Source of the DNA: Centrapalus pauciflorus
Taxonomy: Eukaryota; Streptophyta; Magnoliopsida; Asterales; Asteraceae
Direction: 5' to 3'
NCBI GenBank assembly: GCA_020465985.1
Contig: JAANYP010003852.1
Span: forward strand, 626,766 to 690,765
DNA length: 64,000 bases
Of the stretch, positions 35,152-49,074 are shown piece by piece. The notes under the pieces were generated by a model. The model had not been told where the DNA came from. It saw only the letters and a list, made by a program, of their open reading frames with translations, and did not search any database. The stretch's first letter is position 1. The number at the start of each line of letters is the position of its first letter. The position numbers and the translations under genes were made by a program.

Positions 35152-36863
35152 GCAATTCAAGAGTTTCAACTAAGTATCAGGTATCTTTATCCCTTTCAAA
35201 TGAAAAAAAAAACAGATAGAAAAAAAATAATGAGAGAGAGAGAGAGACTCGTCTTTCACGGGATGGAGACACCGTCGGTATGATCTTTCAGAAAGATGGA
35301 GGGGATAGAAGTGATGTTCCCATCGGGATGGTTGTCAATATGACACCTTTTCCATTGGGGATAGATGGGTATACCTCACTCCAATTCATCACAACATGGA
35401 CATTAGGTTGTGTTCTGGTTGAAGGAAAGAAGAAAAAAGAAAAGGAAGGAAGTGGAAAAGAAAGCTTTGTAATACAAATCAGTCTTTTTCTTTCCATTAT
35501 TAAGATGATGAAAATAGTGTAAAAATGAATAATATTTCCATCCTTTCTTTTTCTAAAAGAATTTGTGGAACACAAACTTTGTAAAGTTTCTTCTGTTTTC
35601 CTTTTCTTTCCTTTGTTAAGTGGGGTTGTGGAACACACCCTTAGTTGATATCCATTTCATGTCGACCAAGCAATGATCTAACCAGACGACTATCTTGTGA
35701 TTCCTCCAAACGAAAACACAAATTCCGTGTGAAGCCAATTTGCTTCAAATTGGAACCTAATCAAACAATCTTGCAAGTAAAAAAGTTGTCTTCCGCTAAA
35801 GAATTACATTATAATAAATTTATGAACAAATGTTCATAATTTTATATTATTAATATAATGTGTTATTTTTATTACAAAAATCTTTGTGGTGATCTAATAA
35901 ATTTATGAACAAATGTTCATAATTCTATATTATTAATATAATGTGTTATTTTTATTACAAAAATATTTTGGGGATCTAAGATGCAGAATTACAAGTTTAC
36001 AGTTGAAACTTTTAAACTTAAGTTTATAACTATGATCAACGCACCTCCTTCCTTCCAAATCCTATTCTCCGACGACCACACTATCTTATCAAAATTATGG
36101 AGGTGTTGGGTTTTGCGATAAAGAATAGCTTATTAACTTATTATGTTTTTGTATACAAACACTTTTTTTTTTAATTATTTATGATACAATAACGTAATAA
36201 GTTATAAAAAAAGATGAACAACCCCTTCCTGTTAAGATTATTTCTCTCTTCTAATTTTTTCTACTTTTCTTCAAATTTTTATGGTACTTTTCTTATAATT
36301 TTTTCCTTTAAAATTATACTTTTAACGTGATTCATAAAGTTTCATAAGGTTAACATTAAAAAAACTTCATCCAGTTTTTTATTTTCATGATTAAGTCTCT
36401 AAACCTTTTTTCTTACTGTTTAAGTCCCTAAACTATCTTTTTTTTCAAAAGTATATATTTGACTTATTTGACCAGTTATCAAACAAGTAACTTTAATTGT
36501 TTTAGATTAATGTTGAAAAAAACTCATCATCTTTTAATTTTTTAGCGATTAAGTTCCTCAACTTTTTGTTTTATCAATTGTATTTTATCGACAAATCTGG
36601 TAGCCGATCAAAGATATATATTTTTGAATAAGACAAGCATAATTTAGGACTTAAACAATTGGAAAAAGAGTTTAGGGACTTAATTGAGAAAATGAGAAAA
36701 GTTAATTGAGTTTTTTTAATATTAACCCATCTATATATATTAAAAAAATAAAATTTGATAGAATTTTAACTAGAATTATTATATTGATAAATAATTTATG
36801 ATTAAAAATATTATATTATAAGTCAAAGGGAAAATCATTTAAAAAACCAACGCACTTTCATTA
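35152..36863. other. AT-rich spacer with an 83 bp tandem duplication
   Basis: No gene recognised. An 83 bp unit at 35812-35894 is repeated at 35895-35977 with a few changes. A (GA)n tract lies at 35232-35247. GGAACACACCCTTAG at 35630-35644 resembles a Tourist MITE end without a visible partner. Confidence 0.5.
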
Positions 36864-37182
36864 TTTTTTGAAGAGTAAATTACACGGATGGTCCTGTGGT
36901 TTGACACTTTTTGCGGTTTTGGTCCCTAAAAGTTTAAAATTACACGGATGGTCCCTAAAATGGATATTTCTCACGCAAATGGTCTCTGCCGTTAACTTGA
37001 GCCGTTAGGCCAGTTAACTCACAGGGGCATTTTTGTCATTTTCATCCTAGGGACTATTTACGTAATTTTTTAATATTTTATCTTTTTTTATTTTGTTTTC
37101 ATTTTATACTCATTTTTTATTAACAATTTATTTATTACCTAAAAACACCACCTCCCACCACCCTTCTCTTCTTGGTACCTTC

Positions 37183-37674
37183 ATGGCTTCATGTTTCCAA
37201 TCTGTTCATCTCGACCTCCCTCTCCTTTCACCATGGGGCCATCATTTTAATCTTCATAATCTTCATAACAACCATCATCCTCATAATCTTTTCACCTTAT
37301 TCAAACCAAAAAATCCCACCATCACCATCATCACCGTCCACCTCCCGTCTTTCTCCGTCACCAACACCAACACCACCGTCACCTTCACCATCTCTCACTA
37401 CATCGCAGTCAACAATCCCAACCAGCGGCGTCTTCACTCACTACGATAGCTCTCTACAGCTCCTTTCTGCCGGTAACCAGATGGGGTTCATGTTTGTTCC
37501 TTCCGGCACGATCGAAGCTCGTCGGACAGTAACGTCGAGTCTTTCCCAGTAACGTCCGTGATTAACCATCCACCGAATGTGGGTAACGAGTTACGGGTCA
37601 AACCCAGTTTGCAGATTCAAACAAGAATGAAGATGGCGGGTCGGGTTAGGGTTGTGCATTTCTATCAGCAGTGA
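37183..37674 (+). pseudogene. NDR1/HIN1-like (LEA_2 domain) gene fragment, frameshifted
   Basis: Segments of a LEA_2 protein are readable in order but in different frames. They are a hydrophobic membrane-spanning stretch (ILIFIIFITTIILIIF, second frame), LFKPKNPTITIITVHLPSFSV (first frame), FTHYDSSLQLLSAGNQMGFMF (second frame), and VGNELRVKPSLQIQTRMKM with GRVRVVHFY (third frame). NHL proteins are single-pass membrane proteins linked to defence and stress. The switches near 37270, 37425 and 37540 show at least three indels. Location between Pack-MULE TIRs indicates capture. It is not a functional gene. Confidence 0.8.
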
Positions 37675-37866
37675 ACTGGTGGTGCTGGCTGATGTCGGCA
37701 GCGGCTTTGTATAAAACGAAAATCACAAAAAATAAAAGGATAAATCTCAGAAAATAAGGTTGCGAAAAAATGGCTATGGCCGATGGGGAAGGTAAAACAT
37801 GAAAAGCTGCTAATGATTGATTGGGTTAACATGTAACATGACAAAGAAGGGGGATCTAGAAGACAG

Positions 37867-38442
37867 TAGGGATGGTAAAAAAACCGAACCCGACGGAAAA
37901 AACCGAAAACCGATCTAAACGGGGTGGGTTTCCCCGAACCCGATTAAGTTAAACGGGGGACGGGGCGGGTATGGTATTGCTAATACCCCCCCCGTATACC
38001 CGATTACATAACCCGTTTAAATCCCTGAATACCCCGACTACTTTTAATAGCAACATGCTATTTATATTGTATATATATTATATATAAAAGATGAATACTT
38101 TTATCTATTTTATATATTATACATAAAAATTATTACGTATAAATTAAAAAACTTATGTATTTACATATAATTTAATGAAATAATGTTTTTTCGTTATCAT
38201 TTGATAGGTATTACAAATTTAATTTAATATTAGTATTGAAATTTTAACATACATGGATGTTTTAAGCTTAAATTATGAACCACGTGATTAAATTTTATAT
38301 CATTGATTTATAAATGGATTACCCGATTCCCCGCGGGTTTCCCCGCGTACCCGATGAGGATCCCCGTTTAGTCCCCGCGATTTTTTTAAACGGGGACGGT
38401 ATTTACATTCCCCGCCCCGAACCCGCCCCGTTGCCATCCCTA
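37867..38442. mobile_element. hAT MITE nested in the Pack-MULE
   Basis: TIRs TAGGGATGGTAA and TTGCCATCCCTA, with exact 8 bp target repeats GAAGACAG at 37859-37866 and 38443-38450. The ends are arrays of CGAACCCG/CGGGGACGG words and the middle is AT-rich. 576 bp, non-coding. Confidence 0.93.
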
Positions 38443-38732
38443 GAAGACAGGGACAAGGAAGGAAGAAAGCAAGGAAGATAGGGGGTGAGGGATAAAATAA
38501 AACCAAAAAAAATATAAACTATTAAAAATTACGCAAACGGTCCCTGAAATTGAAAATGACAGAAATGCCCTCATGAGTTAACTAGCCTAACGGATAAAAT
38601 TAACGACAGAGACCATTTGCGTGAGAAATACTCATTTCAGGGACCATCCGTGTAATTTTAAACTTTTAGGGACCAAAACCGCAATAAGTGCCAAACCACA
38701 GGGACCATCCGTGTAATTTACTCTTTTTTGAA

Positions 38733-39370
38733 TAAGCCATTGTACCAAAAATATTTCCACAAATTAAAGTCCCTCGACCTAAAAATCTTTTCGTAAAAGT
38801 CACTACACGTAAAATGTTATTATAAAAGTCTTTTAACTTAACAAAATGTTATGGAAAAATTCCTAAAAAAATATCATAAAACAACACAATTTGTAAAACT
38901 TTTTAAGTTAAAGGACTTTTATGGAAACGTGTTTGGTACAGGGACTTAATCAAAAAATATCAAAAGTACATTGGTTTTTTGTATAATTTTCCCTAAGTCA
39001 AAATACATATTAAATTAAAATACTTTATAATTATATACAAATATTCATTTTGGTATTTTACAAGTTGAAATCCGTATGCTATTTAAATCCTTCTTAAGAT
39101 AACACAATCACATCATTTTATCATAGATAGTGATTATATATTTTACAACTTAACTAGTGTCAAGCCTATATTATAAAAACAGGTTTGAATAACAATAACG
39201 TTTATTTAATTTTTTTTTTTTTTTTGGATTTTAAAGAAATCAATTTCACCAAACAAAATTGAGATCATGGAGTGATGGAGAGGTGTCTTTGATGGTGATC
39301 TCTTGCATATTGCGTATTCTAATTCTTCTTTTTAAGATAACATTCTATAAATCTATAATACAAATAATAT
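38733..39370. other. AT-rich spacer
   Basis: No gene or paired repeat ends recognised. It holds a T tract near 39211-39225 and phrases common to AT-rich repeats. Confidence 0.4.
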
Positions 39371-39373
39371 TAA

Positions 39374-39745
39374 GAGGGTGTTTGGATTTGCGTTTAAAAA
39401 AGTGCTATAGCGTTTTGGAAACTAATAATTAGATAATTGCTGTAACAAAAAGTGCTGCAGGAAATGTAGTGTTTGGTTTAGCTTCTGCTGTTTGATATCA
39501 TGATTATCAAATAATCAGTTTTTAAATTGTTTGAATTTACGTTTTTACTTGTAAAATGACCAAATAATCACTTATTAAGCAAATAAGCTACAATTTTTAA
39601 CTTATGAAAAAGTGTGGTAGGACAAACGCTAACCGCAAATAATCACTAATTGACGTATGCAATCCAAACACTTTAAATCAATTATTTGCGTTATTGTAAC
39701 GCAATAAGCTAATAATCACTTTGTAACGCAAAACCAAACACCCTC
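39374..39745. mobile_element. Tourist-like MITE (PIF/Harbinger) upstream of transporter 2
   Basis: TIRs GAGGGTGTTTGG and CCAAACACCCTC with TAA target repeats at 39371-39373 and 39746-39748. 372 bp, non-coding. It ends about 200 bp before the ATG of the transporter gene at 39948. Confidence 0.88.
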
Positions 39746-39947
39746 TAAGTAAACATTAATGACGGCTTTTATAGAAATAAAAAATTTAAAAATCAATATT
39801 AATCAACAAGAATCCAAGAAAAATGGGAAACTAAAATTAAGAAAAGAAAATTTGAAAAGTTGGCAAATTTGAAAAATAAGTAACCAAACACAAATTTGAC
39901 GGGAAATTGTTATATGCTTGAAGTACCCCTCCGCCGTTCGTCGGAAA

Positions 39948-42148
39948 ATGACAGTAAAGAACAAATGGATCGCTACGGTGGCCAGCATATGGATTCAGTG
40001 CACCAGTGGCTCACTCTACACTTTCTCTTTCTACTCCCCGGCCCTGAAAGCCAGTCAAGGCTATGATCAGTCAACCCTCGACACCGTCTCCGTCTTCAAA
40101 GACTTCGGCGCCAATTCCGGTGTTCTTTCTGGTCTCCTCTACACCGCCGTCGCCTCGCCAACCACCTCCATCAATTTCCGTGGAAAAAGAGGTGGGCCGT
40201 GGATGGTTCTCTTGGCCGGTGCGATTCAGTGCTTTTTAGGTTACTTTCTGATGTGGCTTTCCGTCACCGGCACGATCAATCGGCCGCCCGTGCCTGTCAT
40301 GTGTGTATTCATGCTGTTAACTGCTCACGGTGTGACGTTTCTTAATACGGCCAATGTTGTCACCGCGGTTCTTAACTTCCCTAATCACAGCGGCACCACT
40401 GTTGGCATCATGAAGGTCCTCCCTCGGCCCTACCTCTGTCTATCTCTTATAAAGATATTCGTTAATTTGATTCTTCTAATTGTTACCGACTGCTAAGAAT
40501 TTGATATCGCTTTTGGCTTTTGAGGCACACCAAGTGTTTGATTATATTTTTAGCACACAACTCTCTGCCTGACTGCACATGAAAGTGGTCCAAAATTAGA
40601 CAATTGCATTAGTTTGAGGCAATTATGATGAAAATCATATATAATATATTTGATGAATACTTTTGGATCAATATGACCTAGAATTACCTCAGATCAATTG
40701 ATGTTTCAAATCATATACCCTTTTACTTTAAGGTCAAACGTATAGATTTTCATATAGAATTATAGCTCAATATTAACATTTTTAAGTTTTTTGTAGTATT
40801 TTCTATACATCTTGATGTATTCATCAAACCTTTTTTTTTGTAAACTTCAATCCATTTGACCTGAAAAGTCAAAATCTTTTCGCTTGATAGAGGCTGTTAT
40901 ATATGTCAAAACCTTTGCTTATGATGCCAATTTCATATATTTCGTCTTGAAGGGTTACAGAAAAAAGTGATCATAAAAACTTTGATTAGACATTTCTTCT
41001 TAGGATCCAAGAATATCATGTATTAACAGTCCTTCGATCCGTTTTCCAAACAGGGGTTTCTCGGCTTGAGTGGAGCGATACTGCTTCAAGTATATCAAAA
41101 TGTATTCAAGGCCGGGCCTACACCATACATTTTGATGTTAGCGTTGCTTCCATTTGTCAACACTTTGTTGTTTATGTCTAGTGTAAGAGCTTTCGAGACG
41201 AATGAAATTGATGAAAAGAAACATCTCAACAGTTTATCACTTATTTCCCTTATTGTTGCAGCCTATCTCTTCTCGATTATAATCATAGAGCAAGCAGTTA
41301 CTCCAACCTTACCAGCACGCATCATCATGTTCATCGTGCTTGTTGTGTTGCTAGCATCACCTCTCTATGTTGCAGTAAAACCACATTCGAGGGTTGACTC
41401 TATTGACTCGAACCAGTTACTGAATAACATTTCCAATAATCAAGATTTCTTGGAAGACGATGCACATATCCAACACGACAAAAATCTGCTGCAAGCTATG
41501 TGTACGGTGAACTTTTGGTGTTTGTTTCTTACCACAGTTACTGGAATGGGTACAGGGCTTGCTACTATAAACAACTTAGCACAGGTGGGTGAGTCGCTCG
41601 GCTACACCAGCTTTGAGACGAGTACTTTAGTCTCGTTATGGAGCATTTGGAACTTTGTGGGTCGGTTTGGCGCTGGCTATGTCTCTGATCACGTTCTCTA
41701 TAAAATGAAATTGGCTAGACCGGTGTTCATAGCCATCACTTTGGCACTTATGAGTGTTGGGCATTGTGTGATTGCTTCTGGCATGCCTGGGGCTCTTTAT
41801 GTGGGTTCTGTTTTGGTGGGTGTTTTTTACGGTTCGCAATGGTCGTTAATGCCTACAATTGCTTCAGAGGTTTTTGGGGTTTCGCATTTTGGGACAATAT
41901 TTAATACCATAACAATTGCAGGCCCGATCGGATCTTACATTATTTCTGTGAGGGTGATTGGTTATATGTATGACAGAGAAGCAGCTCAAGGAGAAACCGA
42001 GTACTGCACTGGAAGTCATTGCTTCGAGTTTTCATTTCTTATTATGGCATTTACAACGTTCCTGGGGTTCGTTATTGCTATGTGGTTGTTCTTTCGGACC
42101 AGAAGATTATACGAACAAATTGCAGTGAGAAGAAATTGGAGGTTGTAG
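39948..42148 (+). CDS. Nodulin-like / NFD4-type MFS membrane transporter 2
   Basis: Exons 39948-40415 and 41054-42148 with a 638 bp intron (AAG/GTCCTC donor, CAAACAG acceptor, phase 0) give 520 residues. The N-terminal nodulin-like domain carries KWIATVASIWIQCTSG and SQGYDQSTLDTVSVFKD. The MFS half carries WSIWNFVGRFGAGYVSD and FYGSQWSLMPTIASEVFG. The intron position (GIMK/GFLGLSGAI) is identical to that of the paralogue at 25107, so the pair arose by gene duplication. The hydrophilic central loop (about residues 280-310) is longer and more acidic than in copy 1. The ATG at 39948 starts right before the conserved domain. Substrate unknown; the role is inferred from family only. Confidence 0.93.
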
Positions 42149-44774
<2,626 letters not shown>

Positions 44775-44780
44775 GAGGGA

Positions 44781-45036
44781 GGTTCAATGGAAAACCACCA
44801 TGCACCTGAAAACTTGTGAAAACCGCACTGCACCACCACAAATGCATCAAATTCCCCGTGTGATGCATCAAAATCCCGCGTGATGCATCAAATTTTCCGC
44901 GTCATGCATTAAAATCCTGCGTGATGCATCACCTTATTTACGATCATGCCACCGTGTTTTTAATGAAATGCACCAAATCGGACGGTTTGCATAGGTTTCC
45001 ATAGTTTTCAGGTGCATAGTGGTTTTCCATTGAACC
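44781..45036. mobile_element. (TA)n-bordered TIR element ii
   Basis: 256 bp. The left end GGTTCAATGGAAAACCACCA mirrors the right end GTGGTTTTCCATTGAACC, and the pairing extends through GCACCTGAAAACT. The interior has four to five imperfect units built on TGATGCATCAAAATCCCGCG. (TA)n arrays lie on both sides (44616-44774 and about 45043-45122). A sister copy is at 45851-46107. Confidence 0.85.
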
Positions 45037-45039
45037 CAC

Positions 45040-45765
<726 letters not shown>

Positions 45766-45769
45766 TCAA

Positions 45770-45770
<1 letters not shown>

Positions 45771-45847
<77 letters not shown>
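45771..45847. repeat. (TA)n array
   Basis: About 38 TA units between TIR elements iii and iv. Confidence 0.97.
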
Positions 45848-45850
<3 letters not shown>

Positions 45851-46107
45851 AAGTTCAATGGAAAACCATCATGCACCTGAAAACTTGTGAAAACCGCACT
45901 GCAACACCACAAATGCATCAAATTCCTCGCGCAATGCATCAAAATCCCGCGCGATGAATCAAATTTTCCGCGTGATGCATCAAAATCTCGCGTGATGCAT
46001 CATATTATTTAAGATCATGTCACTGCGTTTTTCATGAAATGCACCAAATCGGACGGTTTGCATAGGTTTCCATAGTTTTCAGGTGCATAGTGGTTTTCCA
46101 TTGAACC
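45851..46107. mobile_element. (TA)n-bordered TIR element iv, sister of ii
   Basis: Nearly the same sequence and length as 44781-45036, with the same orientation, TIRs and GATGCATCAAAATC units. It lies about 1,070 bp away and differs at scattered positions. Bordered by (TA)n at 45771-45847 and a short one at 46114-46132. Confidence 0.88.
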
Positions 46108-46138
46108 CAACCCTATATATATATATATATATAGGGTT

Positions 46139-46894
46139 AGGTTCTATGGGACACCTGTGTGCATCGTGCAACTTAGGAACCCATATACACCGTTAGATCT
46201 AAAAAATGAATGACTAAGATTATAATGGCAAAAGGGTAATAAAGATGAAATTTGTGAACGCATTATGATGCACGATTTACATATTAGATGTGCATAAGGG
46301 TATTTTCGAAAAAAATAATATATCAAGTCAACTCAAAATTAAATTCATATTGATTGAATATTTAATTCAATAATCAAGTATTAAATGCTAATAAATTTAT
46401 AAAATGCACTTCTAAAATTAAAAAATTCTAATTGAACAAAAATCCAACATGATGCTTCATCATCTTCATTGACTGTGCATCTTCGTATTTATCTTTCCCG
46501 GGTTATGCATCATCGTGTTCATATGGAGCACCAGGTTATGCATCATCGTGTTCATACTATGCATCTTCGTATTCTTCTTGTTCACATCGTATACGCTCAT
46601 AGGTTCATGAGTTCAACGTGATGCATCATTTTCATCTTCATCTCATCATCGTCTTCTCAAACTCGTCGGTCGATTGTGTGTGTGTGTGTGAGAGAGAGAG
46701 AGTGAATAATATATGGAGAATGGTTAATGAGATTGATTTAGTTTCCTATTTTAATCCTAATCTATTAATTAAAAGAATAATTAATTTTTTCAAATAAATT
46801 ATTCCAATATTACCCTTATTGCATCATTTGTAAACAAGCAATGCATTTTTTGTTCTCATTTGGTTCCCGATGCATATGGTGCCCCATAGAACCT
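46139..46894. mobile_element. (TA)n-bordered TIR element v
   Basis: 756 bp. The left end AGGTTCTATGGGACACC mirrors the right end GGTGCCCCATAGAACCT. The interior repeats TGCATC/GATGCA words (GTTATGCATCATCGTGTTCAT occurs twice near 46503-46553), then (TG)n and (GA)n tracts near 46675-46702. Short (TA)n lies on the left, and TATATA followed by (TA)n(TG)n on the right. Non-coding. Confidence 0.8.
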
Positions 46895-46907
46895 CAATCT
46901 ATATAGG

Positions 46908-46908
46908 G

Positions 46909-46975
<67 letters not shown>
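46908..46975. repeat. (TA)n(TG)n microsatellite
   Basis: About 13 TA units followed by about 20 TG units closing the cluster of TIR elements. Confidence 0.95.
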
Positions 46976-46978
<3 letters not shown>

Positions 46979-48171
46979 TATGTAACGATGTAATGAAAAA
47001 CTAATATACATATTTTGTTGTAATGAAAAAAACATATTTTGATGGAATATTAGAAGGAAATAAATAACTCATTTCATTCATTGTGTCATTCCTTTCTACT
47101 AAACATTATCTTAACTTTTCTTTTCCCTTTTAAAAAAACTTGGAGAACATCGTAAATCTTCCATACCCCTTCATTTCATCCCCTCCCCTCCCATTACTCC
47201 CTTCTGAGAACATCGTTAAAGCCTAAAAACAAACCTGCTAAACCTAAATAGATTTTTGAAGAAAGGTTGCGGCTTCCTCCCTTCAATGAAATCAGAAGCA
47301 TCTAACATGATTGTCGATTTCTATGTCGTCAAATGAAAACCCTTCCCAACTTTCCTAGTTTCATTCTATCATGTTAGAAAAAAACCAGAAACCTTTGTCG
47401 TTGCCTCAGGCTCATGGTTGTCGAATTCTACGTCGTCAATCTCGTGAATCACCGGCGCAACAACGACGCTTAATTGCCGTCGATTCGTCACTAGCTTCTC
47501 CCTCTCGCCAGTCATCTTTTGGTTGCTTTGCTGACTTCTCTCAATATCCGGTCTTTTCACTCTATCGTTATCATTTGTTCTCGAATCAATTTAAATGGAG
47601 GAAAAGAAAGGAAAATAGAGAAAGATGGAGAAAACAAAAAAAAAAAAAAAGTTGTGTTGTTTTGAAGTTTACTCTCAAATATGAGAAGAAAATGAAGGAA
47701 AGAAATGTTGATAAATTTTCTCTATGTAAATTACAAAGAAATAAATATTTTTATTTTATTTTCTTACTCTTCAAATATTTAAATTTTATTTCATTCCTCT
47801 TTCTTATTATTATTCTAAAACACAAACACAAATATTCTTTCATCTTTTTTTTTTCTCTTCTTTTCCTTTCGAATACAAAAACGTATTTTACAATTTTTTT
47901 TTAAATAACCCTGTCGTGTCGGATATTTGGATCGTTGGGTTCAGATTTGGTTAAACACGCTTGAATTTGGATTATTGGAAATGAAAACGAGTCGCTTCAA
48001 TTCGTGATTTAAGAGTCGGCTTATCATTTATAGCAAAAAGTAGCAATTTACGTCAAAAATACCGGGTTTATTTAACTTGTGAAGATTTAACACTAGCTCT
48101 ACGAGTGGAAAACGTTAGTTACTTCGTTCTCTTTGCTGCTTGCCCTGGTTCGCAGTTAATTTTATATATTA
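46976..48171. other. Spacer, no supported gene
   Basis: At 47371-47560 a more complex stretch can be read in several frames but has no recognised domain. The open frame continues into low-complexity K/F-rich sequence, so I do not call it a gene. Confidence 0.35.
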
Positions 48172-48557
48172 CTAGTTTATTGCCCGCGTATTACACATAT
48201 ATTTTTAATATATATAAATATAATAAATTAAAAGGTAAATGTATAAAAATAATTTTTTTAAACAAAAGTATATAAAAATGATATTATTATCTATTGTGAC
48301 CTATTAATTTTATATAAGTCTAAATATATATGAATAATAATTATTTTCTTATAATTTTATAAACCTTTATTATATTATATGATAATTAATAAGTTAGTAT
48401 AGTATTAGATTTTGTTTGATTTGATTTGAATTTAAAAGTAGATTATATTAGATTTGGATAGATATAATTTATTTATTTTTTTATTATTTTTAAAACCTAT
48501 AAGTGCCACGTGTCGATTTATGGTGATGACACGTGGCTTCACAAGAATGAGTATAGA
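48172..48557 (-). mobile_element. Non-autonomous Helitron-like element 4
   Basis: The left edge A/CTAGTTTATTGCCCGCG has a decayed hairpin; the right edge GTATAGA/T. Near the right edge GCCACGTGTC and GACACGTGGC form an inverted repeat around a 13 bp loop. Shares its whole length with the element at 48574. Confidence 0.65.
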
Positions 48558-48573
48558 TACTCTGTTATTATTA

Positions 48574-49074
48574 CTAGTTTATTACCCGCGTATTAAGCGG
48601 ATATTTTTAATATATATAAAATATAATAAATAAAAAGATAAAGATATAAATATTATTTTTTAAACAAAAGTATATAAGATGATATTATTATTTGTGATGA
48701 CCTATTATTTTGTATATTTCTAAATATATATGAAGGGTAATTATTTTCTTATATATATATATTTTAATTTTTTATTATATTATATTATAATTAATAAGTT
48801 AGTAGATTATTAGATTTTGTTTGATTTGATTTAATTTGAATTTAAAAGTGGATTATATTAGATTTGGATAGATTTAATTAATAAGTTAGTAGAGTATTAG
48901 ATTTTGTTTGATTTGATTTGATTTGAATTTAAAGTGGATTATATTAGATTTGGATAAATTTGATTTAAATTTTTTTTTTATTATTTTTAAATCTATAAAT
49001 GTCACGTGTCGATTCATGATGACGACACGTGGCTTCACCAGAAATGAGTATAGTTACACTTTTAATAGTATAGA
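48574..49074 (-). mobile_element. Non-autonomous Helitron-like element 5
   Basis: The left edge A/CTAGTTTATTACCCGCGTATT, the right edge TTTAATAGTATAGA/T. It is related to 48172-48557 and has an internal tandem duplication of about 86 bp (about 48791-48876 and 48877-48962). The CACGTGTCG...GACACGTGG inverted repeat is again near the 5' end. Confidence 0.68.

Larger units (their letters stand above)
36873..38723. mobile_element. Pack-MULE carrying an NHL gene fragment
   Basis: Ends GAGTAAATTACACGGATGG and CCATCCGTGTAATTTACTC, with TIRs of about 200 bp. Perfect 9 bp target repeats TTTTTTGAA lie at 36864-36872 and 38724-38732. A coding fragment of a LEA_2/NDR1-HIN1-like gene lies at 37183-37674. 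A complete hAT MITE has inserted at 37867-38442. No MURA transposase was seen, so the element is non-autonomous. Confidence 0.92.

Noticed and set aside
40416..40496. Extension of transporter 2 exon 1 to the stop at 40496
   Set aside because: Homology with the paralogue ends exactly at AAG/GT and resumes at 41054 after an AG, so this is intron sequence.
47371..47904. 177-codon plus-strand frame
   Set aside because: First part unrecognised, second part low-complexity Lys/Phe-rich; no conserved domain or gene structure.
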